Shown: positions 17,732-27,019, counted from the stretch's first letter. The stretch is 64,000 bases of DNA from Pseudomonadota bacterium (GCA_021800795.1 JAJYYO010000007.1:35757-99756); one strand, 5' to 3'. Numbers and translations are program-made. The notes: a model not told the origin generated them from the sequence alone.

Positions 17732-18733
17732 TTAAACGCCCTTGTGGTAACCCACCAGACGATCCACTTCATTTTTGGAACCCAGGATGACCGGCACGCG
17801 CTGATGCAGGCCGTTAGGCGTCAGTTCCATGATGCGTTCGCGTCCGGTTGAACTCACCCCGCCTGCCTGCTCGACGATGAACGACATCGGGTTGGCTTCA
17901 TACATCAGACGCAGCTTGCCTGCCTTGGTTGGGTCCTTGGTATCGAACGGATACATGAAGATACCGCCGCGAGTGAGGATGCGATGCACTTCGGCAACCA
18001 TGGAGGCCACCCAGCGCATGTTGAAATTCTTCTCGCGACCGCCGTCCGTGCCCTGGATACACTCTTCCACATAACGCTGCACCGGCTCTTCCCAGAACCT
18101 GCGGTTGGACATGTTGATAGCGAATTCCTGCGTATCGACAGGAATGCGCATGTCAGGATGAGTCAGGAAAAAGTCCCCCACATCGCGGTCCAGCGTAAAA
18201 CCGTTCACGCCATTGCCGGTGGTGATGACCATCATGGTGTTCGGACCGTACAGTGCGTAACCTGCGCACACCTGTTTAGTGCCGGGCTGCATGAAATCGG
18301 CTGCCGTCGGATTGGTCACCCCTTCAGGACAGCGCAGGATGGAGAAGATCGTACCGACGGAGATATTCACGTCGATGTTGGACGATCCATCCAGTGGATC
18401 GAAGGTAATCAGGTATTTACCCTTGGGGTATTGCGCAGGAATAGGATAGATGTCATCCATTTCTTCCGAAGCCATCGCGGCCAGATGACCGCCCCACTCA
18501 TTTGCCTTGATAAAGACCTCGTTGGTGATGATATCCAGCTTCTTTTGCGTCTCGCCCTGCACGTTTTCACTGCCTGCGCTGCCCAGCACGCCGATCAGCG
18601 CGCCCTTGTTCACGTCATGAGCGATCTGCTTGCAGGCGGAAACGATGTCGCTCAGCAAACCGGTAAATTCACCGCTGGCATTAGGGATGTGGCGTTGTTC
18701 TTCAATGATATATTGGATCAGACTCTTGCTCAT
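17732..18733 (-). CDS. fbp: Fructose-1,6-bisphosphatase class I
   Basis: Hydrolyses fructose-1,6-bisphosphate in gluconeogenesis and in the regenerative part of the Calvin cycle. 333 residues. Metal-binding segments MASEEMDD and [22 protein letters not shown] are intact, with [11 protein letters not shown] and [13 protein letters not shown] and [11 protein letters not shown] for substrate binding. GAGGA upstream fixes the start. Its place between purE and cbbO fits a role in CO2 fixation. Confidence 0.96.
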   Translation of the reverse strand: MSKSLIQYIIEEQRHIPNASGEFTGLLSDIVSACKQIAHDVNKGALIGVLGSAGSENVQGETQKKLDIITNEVFIKANEWGGHLAAMASEEMDDIYPIPAQYPKGKYLITFDPLDGSSNIDVNISVGTIFSILRCPEGVTNPTAADFMQPGTKQVCAGYALYGPNTMMVITTGNGVNGFTLDRDVGDFFLTHPDMRIPVDTQEFAINMSNRRFWEEPVQRYVEECIQGTDGGREKNFNMRWVASMVAEVHRILTRGGIFMYPFDTKDPTKAGKLRLMYEANPMSFIVEQAGGVSSTGRERIMELTPNGLHQRVPVILGSKNEVDRLVGYHKGV

Positions 18734-18838
18734 TTTTATTCCTCAAGTTTTGATATGTATCGGTTTTTAATTTTTGGCCCGTGATTCTACCGCTTTTCTG
18801 TCTTGTTTTGCGTACCTGTTTACTCAGCCAGCCATCAT

Positions 18839-19007
18839 TTAACGTGAAACTCGCTTAGCGACGAGCCGTACCCCTCGCCCTCCGGGAGAGGGGGAACGGG
18901 GGTGAGGGAACGATCATGGCAGATTTGCGAGTTATTGCCCATATGGGCAATATCCCTGCGAGAATCTTTTGCATTATCAGGGGTGGCTTTCTTGCCATGA
19001 TCGTTAG
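18839..19007 (-). repeat. Composite palindromic repeat element, copy 2
   Basis: Reverse-complement copy of the element at 10118. Read on the minus strand: left end near CATGGCAAG, TTCTCGCAGGGATATTGCCC / GGGCAATAACTCGC hairpin (module II, uninterrupted here), GCCATGATCG, the C-rich/G-rich stem CTCTCCCGGAGGGCGAGGG (module III) and the right end GCGAGTTTCACGTT. It fills the first half of the gap between fbp and cbbO. Confidence 0.85.
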
Positions 19008-19169
19008 TCAGCGAAATGAACAGAGCTGGCAGCTTTTAACTCCGCCGTCTCTGACTTTTGTGTCGTAGAAAGCTCCCTGCCCTTTATTTAGTTAAGGATA
19101 TGAATAGTGCAGGCAGCTTTTAACTCCATCTTCTTTAATTTTTGTGTCGTAGAAAATTGCCAGCATCAT
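19008..19169 (-). repeat. Tandem partial duplications of the cbbO 3' end
   Basis: Two units of about 82-84 bases lie downstream of the cbbO stop. Each, read on the minus strand in the cbbO frame, again encodes KLPALFISLT(K), the last residues of CbbO, followed by a diverged 3' flank containing TTCTACGACACAAAA. With the real gene end this makes three successive copies. The outer units have drifted (ATGAATAGTG versus ATAAACAGAG), so the duplication is not very recent. Confidence 0.85.
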
Positions 19170-21607
19170 TTAGTTAACGATATAAACAGAGCTGGCAATT
19201 TTTCCGGGAGCTGCGCCACCTTGTCGATGATGGTGTACTGCTTGCCGAAAATATCCTTCACGTAGTCGTCTGCCTTGGGATCAAGGTTGATGCAGTAGGC
19301 ATAAATACCCTGGGTATCCAGCTCCTTGACCGCCTGCCTGGCATCTTCGATCAGGATGCGTCCGTCCTTGCTGTCAATATCCGCAGGTTCGCCATCGGTC
19401 AGAATCAGCATCAGCTTCTTGTCGGCCTGCTGTTTGTCCAGATAATGCGCGGCATGTCGCATCGCCGCCCCCATACGCGTGGAATAACTGGCTTCCATGG
19501 CGGCCAGGCGGCCCTTCACTTCATCGTCCCATTTTTCGCTGTATCCCTTGATATGCATATAACGCACATCGTGGCGTGTATTGGAATGAAAGCCCGCGAT
19601 TGCGAACGGATCGCCCAGTTGCTGCACCGCCCAAGCAAGCAAGGATACCGCTTCCTGACTGAGTTCCAGTATGGTCTGCTCGCTGCCCGCCGCTTTTTCG
19701 TTGAGCGACTCGGACAAATCCAGCAGCACCATCACGGCGATGCTGCGCCCGTCATTGCGGTGGCTCATGTTGATGCGCGGGTCGGGTGCCGAACCGCCCT
19801 TGTAGTCGATCAAGGAACGCAGCGCCACATCCAGATCCAGCTCGCTGCCCTCTTCCTGATAACGTATGCGCACTTTATCCTGGGGTTTCAACAGGTCGAG
19901 CAGCTTCTTCAGGCGCTTGGCGAGCGCCGCATGCTTGGCGAGCAGCCTGTCGATGTCCGCGGCATTGCCGCTCGGATGCAGGCCTTCATAGACACTGACC
20001 CAGTCAGGCCGGTAACTTTGGCTGTTGTAATCCCATTCGTGATAATGACGCGGCGGCAAGCCCCTGATTTCCTCATCGGCAGCCCTTGGTCGATGCTCTT
20101 CGAACGCCTCTTCATCGTCGCTCTGTTCATAGAATTTCCACAGATGGCGGTTATCGTCGCGATAATCGATCTCGGTATCCTTGAAGTGTGTCCTGGCCAG
20201 CTGATCGCTCTGTACGCGCGTCTTCGCCACAAAGGAAATCGCCAGCTCAGCCATCTGCTGAGTGCCTGCATTGCCCTGCTGCATCAACTCGTGAAAGCGC
20301 CGTGTAAATTCCACGATATGCTCGTTCTTGTACGGATGATGCGGATCGAGCAGGGCGCGCGACAGCATGGCCAAACGATGGCGCACACCGGACTCCTTCT
20401 CAGGGTCACAGGCATTTTCCTCAGGCACCGGGTGCAGCCCCGTGAATATCCTGCGCAATCCCGGATATTCCTGCATCGCCAGATACTCCACACGGCTGTC
20501 TTCAAGAAATTCCACCGCCATGCGCTGGAACGGGCTGAAGTTGTCGGCAAAAATGGGCGTGCTCCAGCGCCGGTGAGCTACGATATGCGCCAGCACCGCG
20601 CGATACCGGTCTATACCCGCAACTCGCTGCGGCTCGTCTCCCTCACTTGCAGTGCGCGTTCCGGCTGGCAGGCCGGAACCGCTCGACGGGCGCAGAGCAT
20701 ACTCTGCGAATTCCCCGTTTCGCCCCCCAGCCCCTCTGATGGAACTACTAGCCATTCGACTAGGCTGCGATACCACCGCAGCCAAGTCGCTGGTTATCCC
20801 GGAAGGCGAGGGGACAACAAAATCGCTGTAGACATCCGGCACACGTATGCCCAGCTTGTCATAGTACGGAACCGGCTTGCGCAGCTCGTCATACAGGGTC
20901 GAATAGGGAATCAGCTGCTCATCAATCTGCCACAGGCCGCGCAAATACATGTCGAGCTTACGTTCATTGTCCATCAGCAGCGTGCCATGCCGCTCGCGCT
21001 GCAGCACCGCACGAGAGTCAGCCGATTGCAGACTGAAATAATCGATCTGCCGTTCCGGATGATCGCTGTAGAAGCGCGCCCCGTAATCCACCCATTTCTT
21101 CAGGCCTGCCAGCGACAACTGCCCCAGCAGCACATTGATCTGCTTGAACAAAACGGGCAAAGCGGGACTTGCGAATGTCTGATGTATGCCGTGTATCGAG
21201 CCTGTTGTGCTTTCCATGAAATCTAACACCAGCGTCAGGTATTCCTGCATCTGCGGCTTGGTGGGCAATCGGCGGGCAACGCTGGGCAATGACTGCAAGA
21301 ACGGCACAATCGCCTTGCCGTTTGGCGACTTGTACAGCCTGCGTATGCATTCCGCGATGGCGGGCAACGCATCTTCACCCAGAATTTTGGCGACGCGTGG
21401 CCATTCCTCAAGAAAAATCAGGATAGGCTCCGCACCTCGCCCCATTTTGCCCAGGAAGCTTGCGTATTCAAGGTAAGCGGCAATGCCTTCGTTTGAAAGA
21501 ATTGTTAACGCCTCACGCATGCAATCCGGAAACACCTCCGCCACACGCGGAAAACCGCAGGCCAGTTGTTCCCAATAGACTTGCAGATCCTCAGGTATGG
21601 TTTTCAT
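19166..21607 (-). CDS. cbbO: RuBisCO activase accessory subunit CbbO (VWA domain)
   Basis: With the AAA+ protein CbbQ forms the CbbQO RuBisCO activase; CbbO is the adaptor that contacts RuBisCO. 813 residues, ending with a von Willebrand A domain whose MIDAS motif DLSES is near residue 630 and LILTDGEP near 740. N-terminal half is helical, as expected. Residues about 265-322 (DNA 20640-20815) are encoded by repeat hairpins and are low-complexity Ser/Gly/Arg-rich; they look like an in-frame insertion. No clear Shine-Dalgarno; start taken as the only good ATG. Downstream of cbbQ and cbbM. Confidence 0.9.
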   Translation of the reverse strand: MKTIPEDLQVYWEQLACGFPRVAEVFPDCMREALTILSNEGIAAYLEYASFLGKMGRGAEPILIFLEEWPRVAKILGEDALPAIAECIRRLYKSPNGKAIVPFLQSLPSVARRLPTKPQMQEYLTLVLDFMESTTGSIHGIHQTFASPALPVLFKQINVLLGQLSLAGLKKWVDYGARFYSDHPERQIDYFSLQSADSRAVLQRERHGTLLMDNERKLDMYLRGLWQIDEQLIPYSTLYDELRKPVPYYDKLGIRVPDVYSDFVVPSPSGITSDLAAVVSQPSRMASSSIRGAGGRNGEFAEYALRPSSGSGLPAGTRTASEGDEPQRVAGIDRYRAVLAHIVAHRRWSTPIFADNFSPFQRMAVEFLEDSRVEYLAMQEYPGLRRIFTGLHPVPEENACDPEKESGVRHRLAMLSRALLDPHHPYKNEHIVEFTRRFHELMQQGNAGTQQMAELAISFVAKTRVQSDQLARTHFKDTEIDYRDDNRHLWKFYEQSDDEEAFEEHRPRAADEEIRGLPPRHYHEWDYNSQSYRPDWVSVYEGLHPSGNAADIDRLLAKHAALAKRLKKLLDLLKPQDKVRIRYQEEGSELDLDVALRSLIDYKGGSAPDPRINMSHRNDGRSIAVMVLLDLSESLNEKAAGSEQTILELSQEAVSLLAWAVQQLGDPFAIAGFHSNTRHDVRYMHIKGYSEKWDDEVKGRLAAMEASYSTRMGAAMRHAAHYLDKQQADKKLMLILTDGEPADIDSKDGRILIEDARQAVKELDTQGIYAYCINLDPKADDYVKDIFGKQYTIIDKVAQLPEKLPALFISLTK
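20640..20815 (+). repeat. Repeat cluster inserted in frame in cbbO
   Basis: Consecutive hairpins inside the cbbO coding region: GTTCCGGC/GCCGGAAC, CGCAGAG/CTCTGCG, and a C-rich/G-rich outer stem (CCCCTC ... GAGGGG) that encloses a module I hairpin at 20737-20800 (CTAGCCA, CGACT, GGCTGCG / CGCAGCC, AGTCG, CTGGTTAT). The frame stays open through the whole cluster. The same module I is found at 24091, 24165, 37357-37529 and 62503. Confidence 0.85.
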
Positions 21608-21631
21608 CGCGCTACTTTATCCGGTTAACGT

Positions 21632-21685
21632 CATTCCCGCCTGCCTGCGGCAGGCAGGGCAGACAGGCAAAAGCGGGAATCCAGC
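21632..21685 (+). repeat. ATTCCCGC/GCGGGAAT palindromic repeat
   Basis: Between cbbQ and cbbO. Outer arms ATTCCCGC and GCGGGAATCCAG enclose CCTGCCTGC/GCAGGCAGG, the same inner palindrome found nested at 10165. The outer arms resemble the widespread dRS3-type ATTCCC/GGGAAT repeats. The 110-base gap holds nothing else. Confidence 0.7.
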
Positions 21686-21717
21686 TCAATAAATATTCCC
21701 CGGCTTGCCGGGACAAA

Positions 21718-22521
21718 TCAGGCAAACACCGCATCGATCGCATGATCCAGCGTATTGCGTATGTCCGCATCGTCGGTGATCGGACGCACCAGCGCCATAC
21801 GACAGGCGTCCTTCGCATCGACCCCGCCCCTGATCAGCGTGGCGGCATACACCAGCAAACGCGTCGAGATGCCTTCGTCCAGACCATGTCCTTTCAGATT
21901 ACGCGCCGCAATGCCGATTTTCACCAGCCTGGCGCACAGCTCCGCATCCATGCCGGTTTCCTTAGCCAGAATTTCAGTTTCGAGTTTGGCTGTCGGATAG
22001 TCGAAGTCGAAAGCCGTGAAACGCTGCTTGGTGGACTGTTTCAGGTCCTTGAGCAGGCTCTGATAGCCCGGGTTATAGGAAATCACCAGTTGAAAATCCG
22101 GGTGTGCTGACAATAACTCGCCTTTCTTATCCAGCGGCAAGGTGCGTCTGTGATCGGTCAGCGGATGGATCACCACCGTGGTGTCCTGACGCGCTTCGAC
22201 GATTTCGTCCAGATAACAGATCGCGCCGATACGCGCAGCGGTGGTCAGCGGACCATCCAGCCAGCGCGTGCCATTGGCATCGAGCAGATAACGCCCGACC
22301 AGATCGCTGGCCGTCATATCCTCGTTACAGGCCACGGTGATCAGCGGCTTGTTCAGCTTCCACGCCATATATTCGACGAAACGCGACTTTCCGCAGCCGG
22401 TCGGCCCTTTCACCATCACCGGCAGACGCGCAGCATAAGCGGCTTCGTACAAGGCGACCTCTTTGCCCTGCGCCTGATAGAACGGCTCCTGATGAACCTT
22501 GTATTGATCTATATTGCTCAT
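21718..22521 (-). CDS. cbbQ: RuBisCO activase ATPase CbbQ
   Basis: MoxR-family AAA+ ATPase that remodels inhibited RuBisCO together with CbbO. 267 residues, normal. Walker A GPTGCGKS near residues 39-46, Walker B CYLDEI, sensor 1 VISYNPGYQS and an arginine-finger region (STKQRFTAFDFDYP). GGGG seven bases before the ATG. Lies between cbbM and cbbO, all on the minus strand, the usual order for form II clusters. Confidence 0.95.
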   Translation of the reverse strand: MSNIDQYKVHQEPFYQAQGKEVALYEAAYAARLPVMVKGPTGCGKSRFVEYMAWKLNKPLITVACNEDMTASDLVGRYLLDANGTRWLDGPLTTAARIGAICYLDEIVEARQDTTVVIHPLTDHRRTLPLDKKGELLSAHPDFQLVISYNPGYQSLLKDLKQSTKQRFTAFDFDYPTAKLETEILAKETGMDAELCARLVKIGIAARNLKGHGLDEGISTRLLVYAATLIRGGVDAKDACRMALVRPITDDADIRNTLDHAIDAVFA

Positions 22522-22542
22522 GATTACCCCAGTTACCTGTAG

Positions 22543-22572
22543 GTTGGGTTAGCGATTTTCGCGTAACCCAAC
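22543..22572 (-). repeat. GTTGGGTTA/TAACCCAAC hairpin
   Basis: Nine-base perfect inverted repeat extended by GCG/CGC around a short A/T-rich loop, just upstream of cbbQ and 20 bases beyond the cbbM terminator. It lacks a T-run, so it is more like a dispersed palindrome than a terminator. Confidence 0.55.
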
Positions 22573-22591
22573 ATGATTTAAAATTCCCTGG

Positions 22592-22620
22592 AAAAAAACG
22601 CCCCCAGCTAGTGGGGGCGC
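22592..22620 (-). terminator. Rho-independent terminator after cbbM
   Basis: Minus strand GCGCCCCCACTAGCTGGGGGCG followed by seven T, 28 bases after the cbbM stop. A strong stem with clean U-tract; it would make cbbM mRNA more abundant than cbbQO read-through. Confidence 0.92.
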
Positions 22621-22647
22621 GTTTTCACCAAGCAGAACTGAATCAGT

Positions 22648-24027
22648 TTACTTGTGTACGCCCAGCTTTTCGCGCCAGCCTGGGAATATCTTGTCTGCAT
22701 CGCCCGGGAAGGATTCGAATGCACGTGCGAACTCTTTGTGTTCCTTCGCAAATTCGATCGGATCCGCACCGGCTTTCCAGCACTCATAAGACTGACGCAG
22801 GGAAATCGCGCCCGCAGCCGGTGAATCGATATGGCCGTAAGAACCGCCGCCGGACGTGTTGATCACGTTGCCGTGGCCCAGGTTCTCAAAGAAGCCTGGC
22901 AGACGCAGTGCATTCATACCGCCTGAGATAATAGGCGTAGTCGGCTTCATGCCGTGCCATTCCTGGTGGTAGTAAGGACCATCCGCAGAATCACGCTCGA
23001 TCATGTACGCGATATTGCGGTCATCCCTGCCGCCTTCCATCTTGCCGTAGCCCATGGTACCCACGTGGATACCGGATGCACCTTGCAGACGGGACATCTT
23101 AGCCAATACAAACGCGGTATAGCCGCGTACTGCCGATGGCGATGTGATCGCACCGTGTCCTGCACGATGGTAGTGCAGGTATTGTTGCGGGTACTGACGA
23201 CGTGCAGTCGTGATCATGCCCGGACCGCCGACATAGCCGTCAACCAGGAAAGCAACCTTGTTGGCATCCGGTCCGAAAGTTTCCAGCGCGAAATCAGCAC
23301 GAGCCAACATTTCGTAGTGATCGTCAGCGGTGATGTTCATGGAGAACAACTTCGCCTGACCGGTTTCATCCATGGCGCGCTTCATTGAATCATAAACCAG
23401 TGGCAATACTTTCTTTAAAGGGCAGAAGGTCTGGTTGCCTTGTGGCTCATCGTTCTTGATGAAATCGCCGCCCAGCCAGAACTGGTAAGCAGCGCGGGCA
23501 AACGGCTCCGGACGCAGGCCCAGCTTGGGCTTGATGATAGTGCCGGAGATGTAACCGCCGTTGACGCGTGGACGACCCAGGATGTCCCACATGTCGGTGA
23601 TGTCCTTTGCCGGACCATCGAACAGACGCAACATAGACCAAGGCACGTAGAAATCCTGCATCTGCAATTGTTTAACATCGCCCATACCCTGGTTGTTACC
23701 GACCACCAGCGTCAGGAAGGAAACGATCATCGCGCGACCGTCGGTCACGTTGCGATCAAACAACTCGTTCGGGTAGGCTACCTTCATGATGCCTTTGGCT
23801 TCGTCGATGAAGTACACCAGCGCGTCCACGCCTTTGGTGAAATCGTCGGTGGTGGATACTTCAACGTTGGTACCGGTGGAAGATTCTGCTGCAACGTGCG
23901 CCGCCACTTCCAGGTAACCGTAACCGGTGGCCGGCTGCATGTGGTAGGCGACCAGAATGTGCTTGTCACCCTTGATCAGATCCTCTTCTTTCAATGAAAG
24001 ATCTGCATAACGATTTGATTGGTCCAT
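22648..24027 (-). CDS. cbbM: Ribulose-1,5-bisphosphate carboxylase/oxygenase, form II
   Basis: Fixes CO2 onto RuBP; form II has large subunits only. 459 residues from [10 protein letters not shown], the family start (AGGAG upstream); the longer frame to 24126 is repeat-derived. Active-site elements: KPKLGLRP, the carbamylated Lys near 191 in [18 protein letters not shown], loop 6 Lys near 329 in [11 protein letters not shown], and [11 protein letters not shown] plus [10 protein letters not shown] for phosphate binding. All catalytic residues are present. Followed by a strong terminator and cbbQO. CbbR is encoded divergently. Confidence 0.98.
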   Translation of the reverse strand: MDQSNRYADLSLKEEDLIKGDKHILVAYHMQPATGYGYLEVAAHVAAESSTGTNVEVSTTDDFTKGVDALVYFIDEAKGIMKVAYPNELFDRNVTDGRAMIVSFLTLVVGNNQGMGDVKQLQMQDFYVPWSMLRLFDGPAKDITDMWDILGRPRVNGGYISGTIIKPKLGLRPEPFARAAYQFWLGGDFIKNDEPQGNQTFCPLKKVLPLVYDSMKRAMDETGQAKLFSMNITADDHYEMLARADFALETFGPDANKVAFLVDGYVGGPGMITTARRQYPQQYLHYHRAGHGAITSPSAVRGYTAFVLAKMSRLQGASGIHVGTMGYGKMEGGRDDRNIAYMIERDSADGPYYHQEWHGMKPTTPIISGGMNALRLPGFFENLGHGNVINTSGGGSYGHIDSPAAGAISLRQSYECWKAGADPIEFAKEHKEFARAFESFPGDADKIFPGWREKLGVHK

Positions 24028-24090
24028 AACCTGGCTCTCCTGAGTATTAACGATATATTCTTTAACGGAAATTGATAGTGTCCGCTTCCC

Positions 24091-24256
24091 TGATGAAACA
24101 ACTAGCCACTCCACTAAGCAACCCAAAAACGGTTGCCAAGTGGCTGGTTATCACCCAAACCCTCTGGTGAAACAATTAGCCATTCCACTAAGCCAGCAAG
24201 CTGGCAAGTGGCTGGTTATCCCGGGGGGAGAGGAAACAAACGTCTCGCTACGCGAG
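24091..24256 (+). repeat. Two nested module I hairpins in the cbbM leader
   Basis: Copy one (24091-24152) has inner stem GCAACC/GGTTGC; copy two (24165-24222) has GCCAG/CTGGC; both share outer arms CTAGCCA or TTAGCCA, CCACT / AGTGG, CTGGTTAT. The second sits in the loop of a C-rich/G-rich module III stem (ACCCAAACCCTC ... GGGGGGAGAGG), which ends with CTCGCTACGCGAG. The block lies between cbbM and the A/T-rich segment before cbbR. Confidence 0.87.
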
Positions 24257-24309
24257 TTCTTTGTTTACTGCCGTAACTGCCTGCAACGGTTGCCACTATA
24301 TTCCGGCAC

Positions 24310-24401
24310 TCTCATAAATGATAATCAATTGTTTTTATAAAAATCATAACTAATGCTTATGGTTTGATATACTGCACCCGTGACTTTCGCACTATACGAC
24401 G
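24310..24401. promoter_or_regulatory. cbbR-cbbM intergenic control region
   Basis: A/T-rich segment adjoining cbbR, unlike the repeat-filled rest of the gap. TTATAAAAATCATAA and nearby T-N11-A pairs are possible CbbR contacts, and GATATACTG at 24366-24374 offers a -10 for cbbR. If the cbbM promoter also lies here, its transcript has a leader of roughly 280 bases with both hairpins in it. Confidence 0.35.
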
Positions 24402-25298
24402 ATGCTTCACTTTACGCTACGCCAATTGCAGGTTTTCGAAAAGGTAGCCAGCCACCTGAACTACTCGCGCGCAGCGGAAGAACTGTTTCTCTCGCAACCG
24501 GCCGTTTCCATGCAAATCAAACAGCTGGAAGGGCATATCGGCCTGGCGCTGTTCGAACAGATGGGGAAAAAAATATTTTTAACCGAAGCCGGCCGCGAAC
24601 TGTTCCCTTATGCACGACATCTGGCCCAGCAAATGGATGAAATCGAGTCGGTATTCAACGAGATGAAAGGCCTGGGACAGGGCAAACTGACGCTCTCCGT
24701 AGTGAATACCGCCAACTACTTCACCCCGCAATTGCTGGCCAAGTTCTGCCAGCTGCACCCCAACATCAACGTGATCCTGCAGGTCGCCAACCGGGATGCC
24801 GTGCTCAAACAACTCGCCGACAACAGCACCGATCTGGCCATTCTGGGACAGCCGCCCGACGGGCTGGATCTGGATGCGCAGTCATTTCTCGATAACCCCC
24901 TGGTGGTGATCGCAGCCCCCGTCCATCCGCTGGCCACCGAGCAACATATTCAGATCGCGCGCCTCGCGGAGGAAACCTTTCTGTCACGCGAAAAAGGCTC
25001 GGGTACGCGCAGCGCGATGGAACGGGTATTTGCACAACATGGCGTTCAACCCCACATCAGCATGGAAATGGAAACCAATGAAGCCATCAAACAGGCGGTG
25101 CGGGCGGGGATGGGGCTGGGAATCCTGTCGCTGCACAGCCTGGAACTGGAGCTGGAAACCGGTCGCCTGGTCACGCTGGACGTCGAGCATTTTCCGCTGA
25201 CCCGGCACTGGTTCGTAGCCCACCGCCGCAACAAGCGGCTGTCCGGCGCCGCGCTGGCCTTTAAAAAATTCCTGCTGATCGAGAACTGGGAAGGGTGA
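24402..25298 (+). CDS. cbbR: LysR-type regulator CbbR
   Basis: Transcriptional regulator of Calvin-cycle genes. 298 residues: N-terminal winged HTH (LRQLQVFEKVASHLNYSRAAEELFLSQPAVSMQIKQLE) and a two-lobed effector domain (KLTLSVVNTANYFTPQLLAKF onward). The assignment to CbbR rests on family resemblance and on the position divergent from cbbM. Its effector (RuBP, NADPH or similar) is not readable. Confidence 0.92.
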   Translation: MLHFTLRQLQVFEKVASHLNYSRAAEELFLSQPAVSMQIKQLEGHIGLALFEQMGKKIFLTEAGRELFPYARHLAQQMDEIESVFNEMKGLGQGKLTLSVVNTANYFTPQLLAKFCQLHPNINVILQVANRDAVLKQLADNSTDLAILGQPPDGLDLDAQSFLDNPLVVIAAPVHPLATEQHIQIARLAEETFLSREKGSGTRSAMERVFAQHGVQPHISMEMETNEAIKQAVRAGMGLGILSLHSLELELETGRLVTLDVEHFPLTRHWFVAHRRNKRLSGAALAFKKFLLIENWEG

Positions 25299-25517
25299 TG
25301 CCGCAAGGGTCTTCCCCGCACAACCAAGGGGCTACGCCCCAAGTTGTTGCGTGAAAGGGTGAAGGATGTTTTCAGCATCTCAACCTACTGTTATGACACA
25401 ACAATATCGTTCGTCTGCAAAATCCTGCCGCCCGTCCGAATTGACCCGCCTCCAGTCGGTTTGAAGTAGCGGCCCCCAGCTGCACGTCATAATATGCACC
25501 ACAATAAGGAGAATGAA

Positions 25518-25916
25518 ATGAAAATGCAAAAGGGATTTACCCTGATTGAAATCATGATTGTGGTTGCAATCATCGCCATTCTTGCGAAAATTGCCATCCC
25601 CGCATACACCTCTTACCTGGTGAGGGGAAAACTGGTCGATGCGCAGTCTGCACTTACCTCCGGCAGAGTCGCGATGGAACAGTACTATCAGGATAATCGC
25701 ACCTATGTAAATGGCACCTGCCCTGCCTCGACTGCCTATTTCTCCTATACCTGTACGACTACCGCAACCACCTACACCATCACAGCTGACAATATCGCCG
25801 GTGTGGGACTCGGCGCTGCAAGCAGTTATGAGTACAACATCGATCAAAGCAATACCAAAAGCACCACCGCTTTTCCCGGCGGACAGACCAGTAGCAACAC
25901 ATGGATCAGCAAGTGA
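25518..25916 (+). CDS. Type IV major-pilin-like protein (PilE/PilA type)
   Basis: Prepilin of 132 residues: short leader ending QKG, then FTLIEIMIVVAIIAILAKIAIPAYTSYLVRGK with Glu5, the canonical N-methylated helix. The C-terminal part has two Cys (GTCPAS, YTCTTT) that may form the D-region disulfide loop. GGAG seven bases upstream of the chosen ATG. It precedes the minor pilin genes and overlaps the next start by one base. Could be a minor pilin (PilE) rather than the main fibre subunit. Confidence 0.88.
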   Translation: MKMQKGFTLIEIMIVVAIIAILAKIAIPAYTSYLVRGKLVDAQSALTSGRVAMEQYYQDNRTYVNGTCPASTAYFSYTCTTTATTYTITADNIAGVGLGAASSYEYNIDQSNTKSTTAFPGGQTSSNTWISK

Positions 25917-26548
25917 TGAAAAACCGGCTCTTCATGCAGCGCGGCATCACCATGATGGAAATCATGGTTACGCTCGCGATCGTTGCGATCGTACTGGCCG
26001 TCGGCATACCCAGCCTGTCAACCTGGGTGCAAAACAACCAGGTGAAATCAACCGCCCAATCCCTGCTGACCGGGCTGCAACTGGCGCGTGGCACGGCAGT
26101 CAGCCAGAACACGCAGGCGCAGTTTACCCTGACGGGGACTTCTGCGGGTTCGGCGGATTGGCAGGTTATTGCGGCCTCTTCCAGCGTGCCGGGCTCATTT
26201 TTGGCTTCGGATGGCGCAACGACAATCCAGACCGTCCCGTCGGCGGAGATGGGCGCCAATGCGGTTGTCGGGGTGAATAACTTAACCTGGAGCACCAGTT
26301 GCTGTGCCACGGCGATTGCGGCAGGCACAGGGATGGGCAGCAGTCCCAGCGTGGTTTTCGATGCATTTGGCAGGATGGTCACGGCCTCTTCGACCATACA
26401 ACGAATCGATGTGACCAGCACAACAGATGCAAACAGCTCTGCAAACGAAGCGGCCTACCGCAGGAGAGTGATTCTGATTTCACCCTCCGGCACCGCAATA
26501 CTGTGCAGGCCGTCGCTGCCGTCGACAAACCCGCAAGGATGCCCGTGA
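25916..26548 (+). CDS. fimT: FimT/GspH-family minor pilin
   Basis: Prepilin-like protein of 210 residues with leader MKNRLFMQRG, helix ITMMEIMVTLAIVAIVLAVGIPSL (Glu5 kept) and the GspH/FimT pattern NNQVKSTAQSLLTGLQLARGTAVSQN. Start shares the last base of the preceding stop (TGATG), so translation is coupled. In related bacteria FimT aids pilus priming and DNA binding; that role is inferred. Confidence 0.85.
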   Translation: MKNRLFMQRGITMMEIMVTLAIVAIVLAVGIPSLSTWVQNNQVKSTAQSLLTGLQLARGTAVSQNTQAQFTLTGTSAGSADWQVIAASSSVPGSFLASDGATTIQTVPSAEMGANAVVGVNNLTWSTSCCATAIAAGTGMGSSPSVVFDAFGRMVTASSTIQRIDVTSTTDANSSANEAAYRRRVILISPSGTAILCRPSLPSTNPQGCP

Positions 26549-26558
26549 GGAAAACAGG

Positions 26559-27017
26559 ATGAACAGCATACACCGTCAACAAGGTTCCATATTGCTCGAA
26601 TCGCTCATTTCATTTCTGATTTTTGCGATGGGCATACTCGGCGTGATCGGCTTGCAGGCAACCGCCATCAACAACACGCTGGATGCGCGTTACCGTACCG
26701 ATGCGGCATTTCTGGCCAACCAGATCATTGCACAAATGTGGATCGACCCTGACACCACGACGCCGACACCTTCCATTAACAGTAAATATTCCTGCGGATT
26801 GACTAAACCTGCGTGCACTACCACCAGCTACGCAAACAACAACAACTGGATTACGCAAATCCAGTCGGGATTTTTGCCCGGCGTGACCGATACGGCGAAT
26901 CAACCCAGCATTGCCATCAGCGGCAATCAAGTGACCGTCACTATCAACTGGGCATCCCCGCAAAACGGGGCGGTCGCGCACAATTACGTGACACAAACGC
27001 AAATTCAATTTAATTAG
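26559..27017 (+). CDS. pilV: Minor pilin PilV
   Basis: 152-residue prepilin with leader MNSIHRQQG and helix SILLESLISFLIFAMGILGVIGLQA; the SILLE start with Glu5 and the following DARYRTDAAFLANQIIAQMW are typical of PilV. The C-terminus (GNQVTVTINWASPQNGAVAHNY) matches the conserved ending of the family. Ten bases after fimT, two before pilW. Confidence 0.88.
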   Translation: MNSIHRQQGSILLESLISFLIFAMGILGVIGLQATAINNTLDARYRTDAAFLANQIIAQMWIDPDTTTPTPSINSKYSCGLTKPACTTTSYANNNNWITQIQSGFLPGVTDTANQPSIAISGNQVTVTINWASPQNGAVAHNYVTQTQIQFN

Positions 27018-27019
27018 CC

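Noticed and set aside
19445..21226. 593-codon open frame on the plus strand
   Set aside because: It lies wholly opposite cbbO, whose domain motifs are clear; the antisense translation has no recognisable domain and its length follows from the composition of cbbO.
24028..24126. 33-codon N-terminal extension of cbbM
   Set aside because: Derived from module I repeat DNA; the form II family starts at MDQS and has AGGAG upstream.
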